DNA of 64,000 nt. It comes from Panagrolaimus kolymaensis (lineage: Eukaryota; Nematoda; Chromadorea; Rhabditida; Panagrolaimidae). The notes beneath the pieces were generated by a model. That model was not told the origin of the DNA. It did not search any database and worked only from the letters and a program-made list of their open reading frames with translations. The position numbers were made by a program, and so were the translations under genes. The stretch lies in assembly GCA_028622995.1 (NCBI GenBank), contig JAJQJQ010000038.1, positions 1,178,001 through 1,242,000 of the forward strand, read 5' to 3'. This document shows, in pieces, positions 39,337 to 54,300 of this stretch (the stretch's first letter is position 1; each line of letters starts with the position of its first letter).

Positions 39337-42300
39337 TTAGCCCACGCCAATACTTGGACGTTGTTTATGATCAATTTCAATTACGATTCCTTTATATTGA
39401 TCGGGTGCACATTCACCACAAAAGCCTCCACATTGGCCTCGAATAAGGGCATTGTTCTGAAAAAAATTAAAATTAATAAATTCTTTAGTGAAAAATTAAG
39501 TTTAAATATTTACTTCAGTTCGAATAATTTTTGAACTTGATTTATGTCCATGATCCATCCATTGTAAATCATCAACTATTTTTAAACCAGTTCCACGTAA
39601 ATCAATTGAAAATCGACCTTGTGGGCAATCACTAGCGCTATAACAATCCCCCGCAGTTCCAAAAGGAACGGGAGTGCCATAAGCAGTTTGAGCAAATGTA
39701 AAATCATGAGCTGAAAATTAAGGAAGATAAATTTTTTTGGAGCTAATAAATAGGTAAAAAAGCTTACGATTAATTTTCATATTATGGAGATCAACTCTAA
39801 CACGCCTAAATCGACTAAGTCCGCTATTAACATGTCCATCATTTGAACATGCACAGGAATCATTACGTTTACCACCATATGGGCAGGTATAAGGAAATAG
39901 GAGACTAAAAAACGCAATATTTGTTTTTTTAAAACTTTACCAAATTAAAAAAAAAAGAAATTTACCGTTTTCCATAAAATTCACCGAAATTTGTTTCAGC
40001 ATCAATATTAAGAAAAGTTTTAGGAATAGTATTATTCATTAAATGACAATATACAGTTACTCTAAAGCCAGCTACAAGAACAGTATAATTTCCATCTATG
40101 CTATTTGTTACAGTATTTTGGGCTTTGATTTCGGCGCAATCATTTGGTAAGCCTATAAATGGGTTATATATATTTAACAAAATTTGGTTTTCTGTAATGT
40201 GTTAATTAAATAATAAATATTTCGTTAATTAATAACACATAAATAAATATCTTTTGTCAAAATTCTTTTAAACACAAATTACAGAAAATTTTACGAAATT
40301 TTTCTTTAATTTTGACAAAAGATTTTTTAGAAAAAAATTATAAAAGAACGAAAAAGTATTTACAATTTCTAAGGAAGCAGGATTCACGATGTTTGGGTCG
40401 AGTATCCTTATTGCATTGAGCTTTGGGAACTCGAATGCCAAGGCGATCCAAGCAAGGAGTTTTACGACGACGATAACCAGGACCGCAAGTTTTTGAGCAC
40501 TAAAGAAAGGAAAAAATTGAAAATTGATAGAGAATTTTAAAAAAAGTGATAGATTAAATAAATAAAAATAAAAAATTTAAGTTTAAGGTAAAACAGACTT
40601 TTCCCCAAGGTAATACATTCCATCGATATTCGGCATCGCAAGGATTCATCGCACATTCTTTATTTACATCTGGTTTTTTCAATGACATACACATTCGAGA
40701 TAAAACAGTGGGTTCAGAGCCAAGCTTCGTCGAACTTTGACCCCGCATTCCTCTTTTCACTTTGCAATCGATCCGGCGGAAATGATTTCCACTTCCACAA
40801 GTACGTGAGCACTAAAAAAATATATAAATAATTTTAAGGGTAAAATATTTTTTAATAAAAAGCGAAAAAAATAGGGTCACAAAAAGCAAATTAAAAAAAT
40901 AACAAAAGCAAGAACTATAAAAATTATTGTATAAAAAAATAAAAATAAAAAATGCCTGCCTTGTCTGATAAAGCTCTTCTTTGGAAGCTGTTAGTTAAAA
41001 GAAAAACCATGAGTTAGTATTATGTTAGTAAAAAATGAAGAATATTTGGTTTGAAATTTAATTAATTTAAACGCCTTACAGTGCTCCATGGTCCTGGAAC
41101 CCATTCATATGGGCATAAATCAGTATTGCATGGCCGAGCTTTAATTGGCTGGGTTTGATTTTGACACATTCGATTTGCTGCACGTTTTCCACCTTCGTTG
41201 AGGCAATAAACTCGACGACTTTGATTCATCTTTTTACATGGATCAATACACTAAAAATCAAAGGTTTTTAAATATAAAGGAAAATGTGCGATATTACTTT
41301 AGACCATGGAGTAACCTTCCATGTATAACTAGGACATTTAATATTTTCACATTGTTCCGTTTCTTGAGGTTTTGGAAAAGCTGAACATTCAGTATCGGCA
41401 ATAATTGTTCTACGACCTTTTTTACAATAAATTGTACGCTTTTTAACTCCAACTCCGCATGTTGCCGAACACTATAAAAATTATCAAAAAAATATTATTT
41501 AATCCGCTTAACTAAAATATTTTTTGCATGATTAATTTCTCACCGTTGACCATTTTCCTTTGTGCCATCGAGGGCATAAAGCTTCTCGACATTTGTGCTC
41601 TGTGAGTGGTTTTGTAAGCGAATTGCATTTATCATCCGTCACCGTTTTATTTGTTTTTATGTTAATGCATGATATCGTGCGTTGACGTAATCCTCGTCCA
41701 CAAGTGGCGGAACACTAAAAATAAAAAAGAAAAAAAAATGGGTGTGAGTGAAAAAATAAAAGTAAAAAAATAAATTTAAAAAATGTTAAAATTTTGACCC
41801 ATTTTTAATTTTGAAAACCCATTGCCAGTCACTAAAGAAAAAATAAATTTAAAATGTTAATGTAAAATGAGTTAAACCAAAGAAGAAAAGGAGAGAGATA
41901 GAAAAAGAAGCTTGTACAATAAAAAAATGTTAATGGAAAGAAAGCAAGAAAAATAAAGTAAAGTAAAGGTAAACGCCGAAGCTGTTTGTAGAAGTAAGGT
42001 AGTAGTTGTTTTATATGTCTGATGAATCGAGTGAGTTGAGTGATGTAGGCGAAATTGTTTGATAATAAAATTCTTTAATTTTCTCTTTTTAAACATTTTT
42101 TAAACACATATATATATAATTTTTTTTAAACTCGGACGACAAAAACACAATCAACAAATTTACAACATCAACAGCAAAAAAATAAAGGCATTTATGAAAG
42201 ATAGAATGAAAATAATAATAAAATAGAGAATATTGTGTGCGAAAGAAAAAACAACCCTAAACTTAGCACCAACATTTGGGTAAAAAAGAAAAACATATTT

Positions 42301-45300
42301 AAAAAAAGGAGACATTTCAATAAAAATTTAATTAAAAGATTTCAATAATTTTTTGTCCAAAAGTAATGAAAGTTTTAAATTTTTTTTAATAATGTCAATG
42401 AAATTATTACGAAAAAACTTTTGAAATCACTTAACTATACTAAAATATATAACTACTATAATAATAAACTCTTTGATATCATTTTTTTTTTTGGAAAATA
42501 AAATTAAATATAAACTGAATATGGAAAAAACATAAAAAACTGAGCACATAAATTTTTTAACTAAAGAACAAAAGTAAAGAAAAATAAAGAAAAGCATCTA
42601 GCCAAATCTTTAAGCATTTAACAAAAAAATCCTATAAGGCTAAACTTAAAAATATTGCAAAATAAAACATAGAAAAATTATAAAAGAAAAAGAAAAGCAG
42701 CCCGTTTTTTTATATCTTTGTTGCTGAAAGATCAAGCTTAATGAAATAAAAAATTTAAAAAAAAGAAAAGAAAAAGGTGTGATTTTAGTGTCGACGACTA
42801 CGACGATGTAATAATCGTCGTCGTTGCCGCTCTCGATATTGCAAATCATAATGATGATAGTGACTATTATGGCGATTATAATTATTATGAATGTGCATTT
42901 GTTTTTCGTGCCTCATCCTCCTATTATCATTATTTTGTGTAGTTGTAATTGATGCATCACGTACCGTGCTCCATTTGCCTGGTTGCCATGAATAATACTT
43001 TTTAAGAGATTCTTCAATTGAATTTGTTTTAGCTGGACCAATATTATTATTGCTATTTGATACAGATGCTGATATCAATGATTCATTTATAGTTATTATA
43101 GGAGGACATGGCGATGAAGCACATCCTCTTCGAGTGGATGGCTTTGCTTCATGTTTAGCACATTCAAAATCTTCTAATCGCTGTTTACTATTAATATCTT
43201 CTTGACACCATATACTTCGCTCCTGTGTGCCATCATTGCCGCAAGTTACCGAACACTATAAAATTAAAATAATAATATAAAGTTAGTAAAAAAAGCATTT
43301 TTGTTATTAGTTAAAATAAGAAAAACCAACCGTGGACCAAGGAGTAATTTGCCATGCAGCTTTAGTGCATTTTTGTTCATTACATCTTTCAAAAAGAGAT
43401 GGCTTTTCTTTTTCATTACAAACTGCATTATCACAAATTATAACCCTTCTTTTCCATCCACCGCCGCAAGTAACAGAGCACTCTTGCCAATCTCCAATTT
43501 TCCATTTACCCAACACAATTTCAGGCTCCCTTGGACATGCAGGTAATCCACAATTCCTCACAGCTTGAGGTTGAGTTTCAATATCACATTCTGTGTCTTC
43601 CACTGAATTTGATGTATCTCCAACTTTTTCAAGTTTTGTGCAAGTAACTTTTCGATGTTGCATATGATGAATTCCACAACTAGCAGGACAAGGCATCCAT
43701 GGTCCAACATTCCATTTAACACAAGGTTTAATACTGCATGCTCGCTCACTGGGTTCCTTTTCAATGTGCTGGCAATAATTATCGGGAAGTTGTCGAACAT
43801 GATCATGACAAACCACTTGTCGCTTTTGGGTTCCATTTCCACATGAAGCTGAACAATCAGCCCAAGGCCCAGTTGCCCAATAAATTTGTGGAACATTTGC
43901 GGATTCTTTTGCGGCTTCACCTTTGCATTTTTCACGCTCACAAGGCTTTTCAGTTCGAGGTTTTAAGTGCTATAAACAGAAAAGTTATTGAAATTGTTTT
44001 TATTTAATTCCTTACTTGAGCGCATTCTCGATCTTCAACTTGATATTTACTTGCTGTGTCTCTCATGCATTTGATAGCTCTTTTTTGCATTCCCCTTCCA
44101 CAAGTTTCTGAACAAGCTGACCATGATTCAACTTGCCAAAATGTGCATGCCATTAATTTGCATACTTCCCTTGGTTTGGGTTGTTGAGCTTCAGGGCAAA
44201 GAGAATTATCAACAGTTTGATCACGAAATATGCATTCAACTTCTCGATGTCTAATACCTTGTCCACAACTAACAGAGCAAGCTGACCAATCACCATTTCT
44301 CCAAAATGGACATGGTCCATGATTGCATGGTTGATGGCTAACAGGACGAGTAGAATTAATTCTGAGACATACTTCGTCTCTAACTTTCTTCCCGTATGAA
44401 TCTGCACAATGTACAGTTCGAGTGGCCCAGCCATCTTGGCAAGAAACTGAACATTGGCTCCATGAACTCTTTTCCCAATGAGGGCATTCGGGTTTTTGAC
44501 ATTGCTTTTGTACTATTTTCTTTTCCATTCCGCAGTGAGCTATAATTTTTTTAAATTAAATTTGAATTTTAAAATGTTTTTACCTTCATCAATGATTCTT
44601 CCCCTCGAATCCAAACATTCAGCTGATCTCGTTTCAACTCCAACTCCGCATGAAACTGAACATTCCGACCATTGACCAAACTTCCAAGATGTGCACATAT
44701 GTTCATTACACTTCTGTCGATTATCCTTTTCAGAAGCATTACAAAATTGTGGATCCAAATCTTGTCCTGCTGCACTTTGGCATTGTGCATGTCGAACTTT
44801 AACTCCGCCATCACAAGATCGTGAACATTCTGACCAATGGCCATAAACCCATCGAGGACATGGAATTCTATTGCATTCTTGTTCCAAGGCTTCACGAGAT
44901 ATCCTTTCACAATGCCTTTCATCAACAACTCGATTGGCATCATCCACACAGCGAATAGTCCTCCTACTGATTCCTCGATTTCCACAAGTTTCACTGCAAG
45001 ATGACCATTCTCCATAACTCCATTTCCTTCCAGTGCAATCTGTGTAACAAGTAACTCGAGCTGGAGGTATAGCAACTCCTGTGAGTTCACATTCTTTTTC
45101 ATGAATGGGTTCTTCTCTGCCATTATTATAAGTTTTAATACACGTGCTTCTTTGATGTTTTTCACCATGTCCACATCGAGCTGAACATCCACTAGCATCA
45201 ATTGTTTTCCACCTAAAGTAAATTAAAAAGTATGTATTTACGTAATTTGATCGTAGGGGTGATGTGAGAAAAGTAAACAAAAAAGAAAAAATAACATACT

Positions 45301-48300
45301 TGATAAAGCAGTCAATATTACACATTCTTTTTTGTGGAGGTGGTTTTCGATCAATGCAATGACGTTCATTCGCATGTCGATTGGTTGTAGCATCCACGCA
45401 ATGAAGTAAGCGATCTTGAGTTCCTACAAATTAAAATTCCCTTTTGAAGAGTCCAATTTTAAATTAATTAATTAATCTTTTTATTTTTTTACCTTGACAA
45501 TTAGAAGAGCATTCAGTGAAATGATCACTAAAACGCCAATAATAATTTGATGTTGGTAAATGATATGCAGGGCCAATATTATTCCTGGGAACCATGTATT
45601 TATAGTGAATATTTGGAGGATTAAGATTTCCAACACTCAAAACATGCAAATAAATATCTGATCGAATTGGACCCGTTCCATTTATTTGTTCAATTGTATG
45701 ATCACTGCCTGAATATTCAAGAACCGTATCTTGAATGGGAATTTGTTGACGAAATACTGAAACTTGATATTGTCCATTAAGGATAAATTCGCCATTGGAA
45801 GATCGAAGGGCTAAAAATTTAAATGGAATTAATTTTAAATTATTTTTTTGATTTTGTTTTTTTACCCAAATAATTATCATCATCTTTATTTCTATTGTGT
45901 GCATTTTGTTTAATGTCAATATTTGCTGAACCTGCTGGGATTTTGAGAACTTCATTATACCCAAATGACCCTATTTCATTGTAAACACCTTCGACGGTTT
46001 GACAAGTGCTTCCATCGCCACCACAAATTCCACAAACATCCCGTTTCATATCAGAACCCAAACGATGATCACATCCTGCACTATGGCATGTGCCATCAAT
46101 ACATATATCATCCCCATTTTGATCACATGGAGTACCATCAAGAACTTTTTCTTTTAATAAATAAAATGCTTGAGAATCTTTTACTCGACAATATAATTTG
46201 CAGCGCTCATTTCGACTAACTAAACGTTTTTTTAACTTAAATATTTAAAAAACAAAAAAATAAATGAGATACTTACTTCCAGTATATTTTGGTACCCATA
46301 TAGTTTGAAGGGGAACTCCATGAATGCCAACATTTTTATTATCAAATTCAGCACATTGCATTTCTCTAAACCCTGGTGTATCCCATGGACATTCTTGAAT
46401 GTTGCATGGCCGATAACGTTCTCGTTGACCAACACAATATTTTCCGCCATTCATAGGTTTGGGATTATCACAGTCTCTTAAAGCTTTTTGAACTCCACCA
46501 CCACAAGTTCGAGTGCAATCTCCCCAAGGTTTCCATTCACCCCATGCACCATTTTGTTTAGCCCTTTGTTCAGGTGCCATTCCAACACATTGACCTCGAT
46601 GGCACCATTTGCTATCACCACATGGAGTTCCATCCGCCCATGGCATATGTTGAGTTCGACAACCCATTTGATAGCCATAATACGTGGAACACCATAACCT
46701 TCGACAAGTAGGCATATATGGACATATTTCTGCTGCTGGACCAAAAACAAATCGACATTGTTGATTTACATCATAAAGTGCCCCTGGCGCTGGATTTTCA
46801 AACATTTTATCATAATATTTTCTTTCAATTGGTTGATCCAATATGCATTGAGTTTGGGCACGACTATCATCCAAAAATTTGCTTAACATTGCTGAACTGC
46901 ACGCTGACCAAGACCATGGATGAGTATTATATTCAAGGGTTGGAGCCATAATATGATAATTATGTTTATTTAATTGCATATATTGAGAACATTTTCTTTC
47001 ATCATCATGGGGAATATTAAAAATATGGCCAAGTTCATGAGCGATTGTAAAAGCTGCAGAGAGGCCATTATCTTCAATGATTGCACAACTTCGATGCATA
47101 TCACACATGGTTCCTAATTCCGCCAAGCCTAGGGTATCGCATTTATGAGTGGCTCTTAAATTTTTGAAAATATTTATATAAAAAGTTAGAAAAGCATTTT
47201 TTGATTGACGAACCTGCAAATATCATGCCGAGTTAATAATATTGCAACATCATGATGACTTATAGCATCATCATTGCGATCATTATAATTTTGTTGCCAT
47301 GCACAAAATTGTTGTAAGGTTTCTTGAGCTCTGTTGGAAATTACAGGTCCTGCACGTTCATGTTTTAATATTATTACTCTCACGACAATAATATTTATTG
47401 AAGCTCTCAAAGTTGGATGCCGATATATTGATGCTACAGTTGAAAATAAAGTTAAGACATAACTTTCAAGATTTCCTTGATGATAGGCTAACATTTTATA
47501 ATCAGCCACAACTAACACTTCCACATAATGATCCCATGAATCTGCTGATCTTCGAGATCTTTGATTTCTTCCTAAAAAAAGTTTTTTTAAATTATCTAAT
47601 TTAGTTATTTTTTTGCCTTTCAAATTTATTCCTGGTTTTCTTATTTTTGCGTCAAATTTTTTGAAAATTAAATGAAGCGTGTAAGAAAAAAAACTACTAA
47701 AGGATTAACATTTTTTTGCTTTTCTTTGCTTAACTTTGAAACATTTAAAGGAAAGTTAAGTCCCCTTATAGTTAAAAATCAAAAAACTAAAGGTTATTGA
47801 GGCTTTGGAGCTTTGTTTTACTACTCTTCATAGAATGATTAAAAACATTGTCAACATGAGGTTTGAAACAAAGCTATCAAAAAAAGCGAAAAAGAAGACT
47901 TTAACTATATATTTTTTAAAGGCAAAGTTCTTTAGTTTTTTAGTTTTTTTGCAGATGTTTCTAATTTTGCTGCTTTACTTAAATAATTGCAAGATTTCTT
48001 TTTTTTTACTTGGAACAGAAAAAAGAACAAAGTAATTTTTTAGTTTTCCCGCTTAAATTTTTTTTAGCCATAACTTCAATGAAATTTGATCAAAGAAATG
48101 TAAACTAGCCATTGGTCATACCGCGTTTTTTAAGTGGAAAGTAAAGAAGAAAAAAACAAATACTGCAGCCATAAAAAAATAACAAAAAACAAAAAATTAA
48201 AGTATGGAAAAAGAATGCTCACGAGTAATATCAATCCATTCAGTATTATTTTCATAAGTTTCTTCTTCATAATCATCAAAATTTGTTGAATGTGTTTGGG

Positions 48301-51300
48301 AAATGTTAATTTTTGATTTTTCAATGGGTTCATCAAAACTTCTTGGGGTAGCACGAAATATTAAATGTGGTTGCATATCGATGCTTATGATGCTCCTTCT
48401 TTTTCTCCTTTTTTGTATTCCATTGCCTTCAAAGTCTTTTTCAACTCCATCCTTTTCATTTTCTTCTTCACTTTCAGATTCATCTTCTTCTGAGAGTAAT
48501 TTTTGATGATTTCGAAATTCAGTGGATTTAAATGGTTCAATCAAATATGCGCCATCGGGTAATGCCAAAGTTCCAAACTAGAATAAAAAACATTGTTAAA
48601 AGTGCACTTTAATGTTATTTTTATTTCCTGAATTTTTTGTTTGCTTTTACATCTCAATGCCCCTCTCTCACTTTCATTTTTCCTGGATTTTTTTTTAAAT
48701 AGGAATTTCAAGCTCTTCTTTTTTTTTAACAAATAAGATTAAGTAGACCACGCAAAAAAAAAATTGAGTTATATTTTTTTATTTTGAGGAAGAACCCATC
48801 TTTTATGTTGTTGTTGTTGGACGTTGTTGCTTGTTTAAAAAACGATAATACAATTAGTTTTAATTTGGTTTAGTCCAAAAAAGAATTAAAACAAACTTTG
48901 ACCTTGTTTTTGTTTTAATTTTATTTTTTGTCTCAGAAGAGAATGTTTTTTTTGCGTTTGCAAAAAGGTCTTTAAAAAGTGACCAAAGCATAAACTTTGT
49001 GACCCTTGAGTTAAAAAATTTTTTCTTCTATTTTTGCAAACTCCCTCGCAAAAAATATGCAAAAAAGTAAGAAAGAAATATTTTTAGGATAAATCATTGG
49101 TGCGCAAAGAATAATAAAAGTATTGAAATTTGATATAAAAGTAAGTAACAAAAAGTTACAATTTTTTTAAATAAAAACTATATATTGTTTACAAAAATGC
49201 AAACAGTAACAAAAAAGAAAAGAAGAAGCTCATTCTTGCGCGTGGGTATTCATCATCTTCATTCCTGAAGTGAGTGATCCCCGTCTAATGTAAAGAATAG
49301 CTTTAATTCCTTTATTTTTTATATTTATGTTTGAATATAGAAATTTGAAGATATTTTATTTTTTGAATCATAGAACAAACGAAAAAATGAATGATATCAT
49401 ATTTATTCAAAAAATAGAAACTTTTAAAATTTAAATAAATAAAGAAAAAATCGCGGGATTGTTTTTATTTTCTTTTTTTTGGTCGCTGCATTGTTTCATA
49501 AATAATTTTTTTGTCGGCTTTTTTACACAACACCTTTCTTGTTTACATTTTTGTTTTGTCGGGAGAAGAAAAAAAGAAGATGTGAAGCTGTGTGTGAAAA
49601 AAGGGCAAAGGAACTAAAAACAAAATATCGATGATGATAAAAAAAAAAGACTGCTGCAAAAAATAAAAAAATGTAAATTGCATTCGAATTTGTTGCAGCT
49701 GCGGCAGCAATGTTATTTTTTTTAATATGCAAAAAAGAAAAAAAGAAAGGAAAACATCTTGCATTTGGCTATTTCTCTAATGTCCGAAACAAGTGGTACC
49801 AGAGTTAAACTAAACCAATAATAATAACCGGAACAAATTAAGGCAACGGGTGCCACATTAAAAAATAAAAAATATGCTCTAATAAAAAAACTACAGCTTT
49901 AAAACCCAAAAAAACCCCATAAAAAATAAATAGATAACCAAACATGAAAAAATGAACTTACAAGACCACCATGTTTTTCACAAAGATTAACCATTCCTTT
50001 TTCATCTGTACCATTCACGCTTGCAGTATACAGACAATTAGGTGATACCTTTGATAGCCTTGCATGAGTGGTTTCATCATTATCCATATATTGAATTAAT
50101 GGAATAACTTGACCATTTATAATATTATGATTTTTTCTAAACACACATTTTTTTAGTATGCAACTTAAAAATTTAAATATTTTTTAAATCTTACTTTGAT
50201 ATGGGTTTAGCAACTTGTTTCCATCGTTCAAAAAATACATTTAATTCTTTTTCTTTATGAATTATATCTTCTGATAAAGGATTATTAATAAAATCTGATT
50301 TTAATCGAAATGTACACGAATGTCCACATTGTTTAGCTAATCCAATAACTCTTGCGTTTGTTGGTGATTTTTGCCTCATATCTTCATTCCTTTCTTCTTC
50401 TTTATTTTGTATAAAACGCTTTTGCCGATGCCTCCTTATTTCATGAGCATTTAAATGCCATATAACTCCTTGATTTGGTTTCATTCCTTAAAAAATATAC
50501 ATTTATATATTTATTTATTGCTTTTATGTCTCATCTTTATCTATGTGTATTTTTTTATTTATCGTTTTAAAAGACATCTTTAATCATATTTTTTTTGCTC
50601 TAAAAAATGCATGTTTTTCTTCGTTTGAATAATTAATCAACAAAAAAATATTAAGACGGAATTCTAAAAATAGAGGCATTTTTTGTTGGTTAAACCCTTT
50701 GAACTGCCTGCCTTTTCAAAAAAAAAAGAATCTTTATTAACCACAGGAGGTCTCATTTTGCCCTTTTACTTGCAACCGAATTCTTTATAAAAAAAATTCT
50801 TTTGCATCTTCTTTTATAAATTCCATTAATGTAACAACAAAACAAATAACTGCCATTGTTTAATTTCTTTTTAAGTCTAATTACTCAAAAGAATATAATA
50901 AAAAAATTGAAATAGACTCGAACCGACACTGAACTGACTGACTATTCAAAAAAAATTATTAGATCATACATTCTATCTATTTTTGGCACATTTTTTTTTT
51001 GCATGGGATTTTTTTTCTTTTTCTTGGTTATCTACAATCATTTTTTTCCTTCAAAATACGCAAAAAGAATTCAAGAAGAAGTAAATAACGAAAAGAAAAG
51101 AAAGTTAGCAAAACCTTTGAGACAATAATAACCACCACCACGTCGTCTGCTACCAATCAAATAATAAAAAACCCAACAATGTTTAAGTAAGATAGTTTAT
51201 GTTGTTTGACTCTATTTTCTTTGCTTCTCCTCTTCTTCTGTGTGTTGTTAATGAAAGGGTTAAAAAAATAAGAAAGTAAAGAAGTAAATTTTGGGCGCTT

Positions 51301-54300
51301 AGCCAAAGTGATTGTTTCGGCTTTAGAGATCAAAAATGTTCTTCTCTCGCTTTTTTTCTTCTCTAAGCTAACTTCTTTTTCTTCTTCTAAAGCATTTGGC
51401 AAAAAAAAGAAGAAGTAAATCTAAGAGGTCGACTAGTATGACGCTTGTCTTCTACTTTTACTGATTGCGCTATTTCTGCATCGAATGAAGAAGAAGAAGT
51501 AAAAAAAAGGTTAACCACCGGCCAACAACAACATAACGGACGTGGTTGATGAATTCCATTCTCTTTTTTTTACCTGCGCAAAAAAAAAGAAGAAGAAAAG
51601 ACGCGGTTTTTTTTAGGTGTTTGTCAACTACTTAATACTCTTTTTCTTTTTTCTCTGGACACAAGCAAAGCAAAAAAGCAAGCAAGAATAAATGTTGATC
51701 TCCTCACAACCGACGACGATTCAAAAGGTTAAAATGTTTAAAGTTTACGTATGGAAAAATGGAAGAGGTAAAAAGAAAATAATGAGGGTTGGATCACAAA
51801 TTGAGACCGTTGGTTAGAGCTAAAAAAACTTAAGTGCCGTTCCTTCAATTTTTCTTCCTCAGAAAAAAACCATAGATGTGTTTGCGCACGTCACTGATGA
51901 TTTTTTTTTGATGAGAAAAAGCAATAAAAAAAGGTTACTAAAAACTTTTTTTAAGTTCTATTTTGTGTAGTACGAAATAAAAATTGAACTCAGAGAAATT
52001 AAACTAAACTAAACTAAGAAGCAAGTAAACATAAAAATCGCATAAAATACATAAATCAAAAAATGAGAGTCCATTTGAAAACTAAAAAATCTTTTTGATA
52101 AAAATCATATAATTTTCTTTTAAAATTATTACTGCATTTTCCTTGCTCTTTGTTAAAGTTTCTTTGTTTGTACCTCTTCCAAAAAATGTTAGGACTTTAC
52201 TAAAAAAAAGAAGAACAAAAAGGCATTAATAAATTTTAGTTTTTGTCCTAACCGTGAAGTTGGTTAGACAATACAGAGTAAGTGAAATGTAAAGTTAAGT
52301 TCTAACAACTAACAAAACAATGAAACAATGAATACAAAATAGGCTATGCAGTGAGGCTTCCATAATCCATACGAGACCATCAGAAAGCGCCATTTTGAAT
52401 GCTTCGTGTTGTCCGAGCCACAACACTCTTCTCCCTCCTATTTCAGCATTGCATCTTCATTCAGCATTGAGAATCTTGAGTTGCAGTGCCATCAGGATAA
52501 CGACGATTGGACGTTGGAACAAGAGGTTGAGTTCTTCTTTGAACAGGAGATTGTACAGCAGAACGAGCATGAAATTGTACAGAAGAACTAGCACGAGGTT
52601 GAACAGGAGAACTTGAACGAGATCTTACATCTTGAAGTACAGTGTCTGCAGGGAGACCACCAGATGAGAGTTGCTTTGTTGAAGCTTCTTTAAGTGTCTG
52701 CAGGGAGACCACCAGATGAGAATACATTGTTGAAGCTTCTTTAGCACGAACAAGTTGATTGAAACCTTCGATTTATTCCATAGAATCTTCTTTTTGAAGT
52801 CGAGCATATCAGTACCATTCATCAAGAGAATTCCATAGATTCTTTACCAAAGAATCTTCTTTGAGTTGGAGATGACCATAAACATGAGTAGCTGTAGAAT
52901 TAGCTTTATGTTGATACCATATCGACAGATGCACCATCTGTTCCTTCTCCTTCTTTTTGAAATGATGAAGATAGGGATCAGCGAACCATGGTAACATCGA
53001 AGAGGACCAGGAGTTGTTGTGATCGAAGTTTAACGACATGAGGATGTCCAGCAGAATTGCTTTTGAGTATAAAGCATAAATTTGATGTTCAGCTGCGATT
53101 GACAAGCGAAGTTGTTTCGTGTTGAGCAAGAGTCATACGAAGAGCATAATCAATCAGTTTTTTGAACACTATTGAATCCATTCAATATGTTGCAGCAGAT
53201 GAAATTGTCAGCTTATGACGATGAACAAATGTTTGATACCATTAGTTTGTAGGTTAAACCAAGTATTTAGACCATAAGTTCGAGCACCAGATGAACAATA
53301 GCATTGTGATCGAAATCCAGGAAAGAGCAATAGTTGAGGAACATTTGCGGTGGAGATCAGAACGAAGTAAAGTTGTAGCAAACTTTGATGAGGTCCAGGA
53401 ATGAGCATGAGTTGAGGAACAATTGCGATGGAGACCAGGACGAACTTCTTTAGCGACCATTGCAAGGTGAAGTCACCTATCTTCTTTAGCGACCATAGCA
53501 AGGTGAAGTAACCTATCTTCTTTAGCAACCATAGCAAGGTGAAGTAACCTATCTTCTTTAGCAACCATAGCAAGGTGAAGTAACCTATCTTCTTTAGCAA
53601 CCATAGCAAGGTGAAGTAACCTAAGCTTCTTTAGCAACCATAGCAAGGTGAAGTAACCTATCTTCTTTAGCAACCATAGCAAGGTGAAGTAACCTAAGCT
53701 TCTTTAGCGACCATAGCAAGGTGAGGTAACATGAACTTGAGATGATGAGGTTGGTGAACAGAGCCTCCATCCAGTTGAATTGTTGAATATCATCAGGAGA
53801 ACCTTCATCCATACGATCAATAGTTGAATCAAGCGAAGTTCCATTCCACGATCTGAGTTGCTATCATTCCATTTTAGCCTTTGGGCATGTGCAGTGACAA
53901 TGCTGAACCAAACGACCCAGGAAAGAGCATAATCGGCATGTTAGGACATCCGAACATCAGAAACAAGATAAGTAAAGCAGAGATACTTATTCAGGAGAAC
54001 ACCATTAGAACACGATAAGTAAAGCAGAGATACTTATTCATAAGAACATACCATTTCGAGATAATTATTCGCGAGATGAACACCATTTCGAGATAAATAA
54101 AGCAGAGATATTTATTCAGGAAATGAACATGGTGTTGGAACATAAACGATATCTGTAGATGAGATCATCGAACACTTGAGTTTACCATATTAGAACATAA
54201 GCGGTATCTGTAGATTAGATCACCAGAACTTGAGTTGACCATATTGCAGGAAGTTGAACGTATTGCAGGATAAGGTTGATCGTAGTTGTTGATCAGGAGA

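Noticed and set aside
44153..45201. Alternative minus-strand frames of 93 and 210 aa within gon-1
   Set aside because: They are out-of-frame shadows of the thrombospondin-repeat exons.
53208..53682. Repeat-containing open frames (up to 133 aa) in the LTR element as genes
   Set aside because: They are two frames of the same 36-bp repeat, and single-base insertions switch between them. No gag or pol motif is present.
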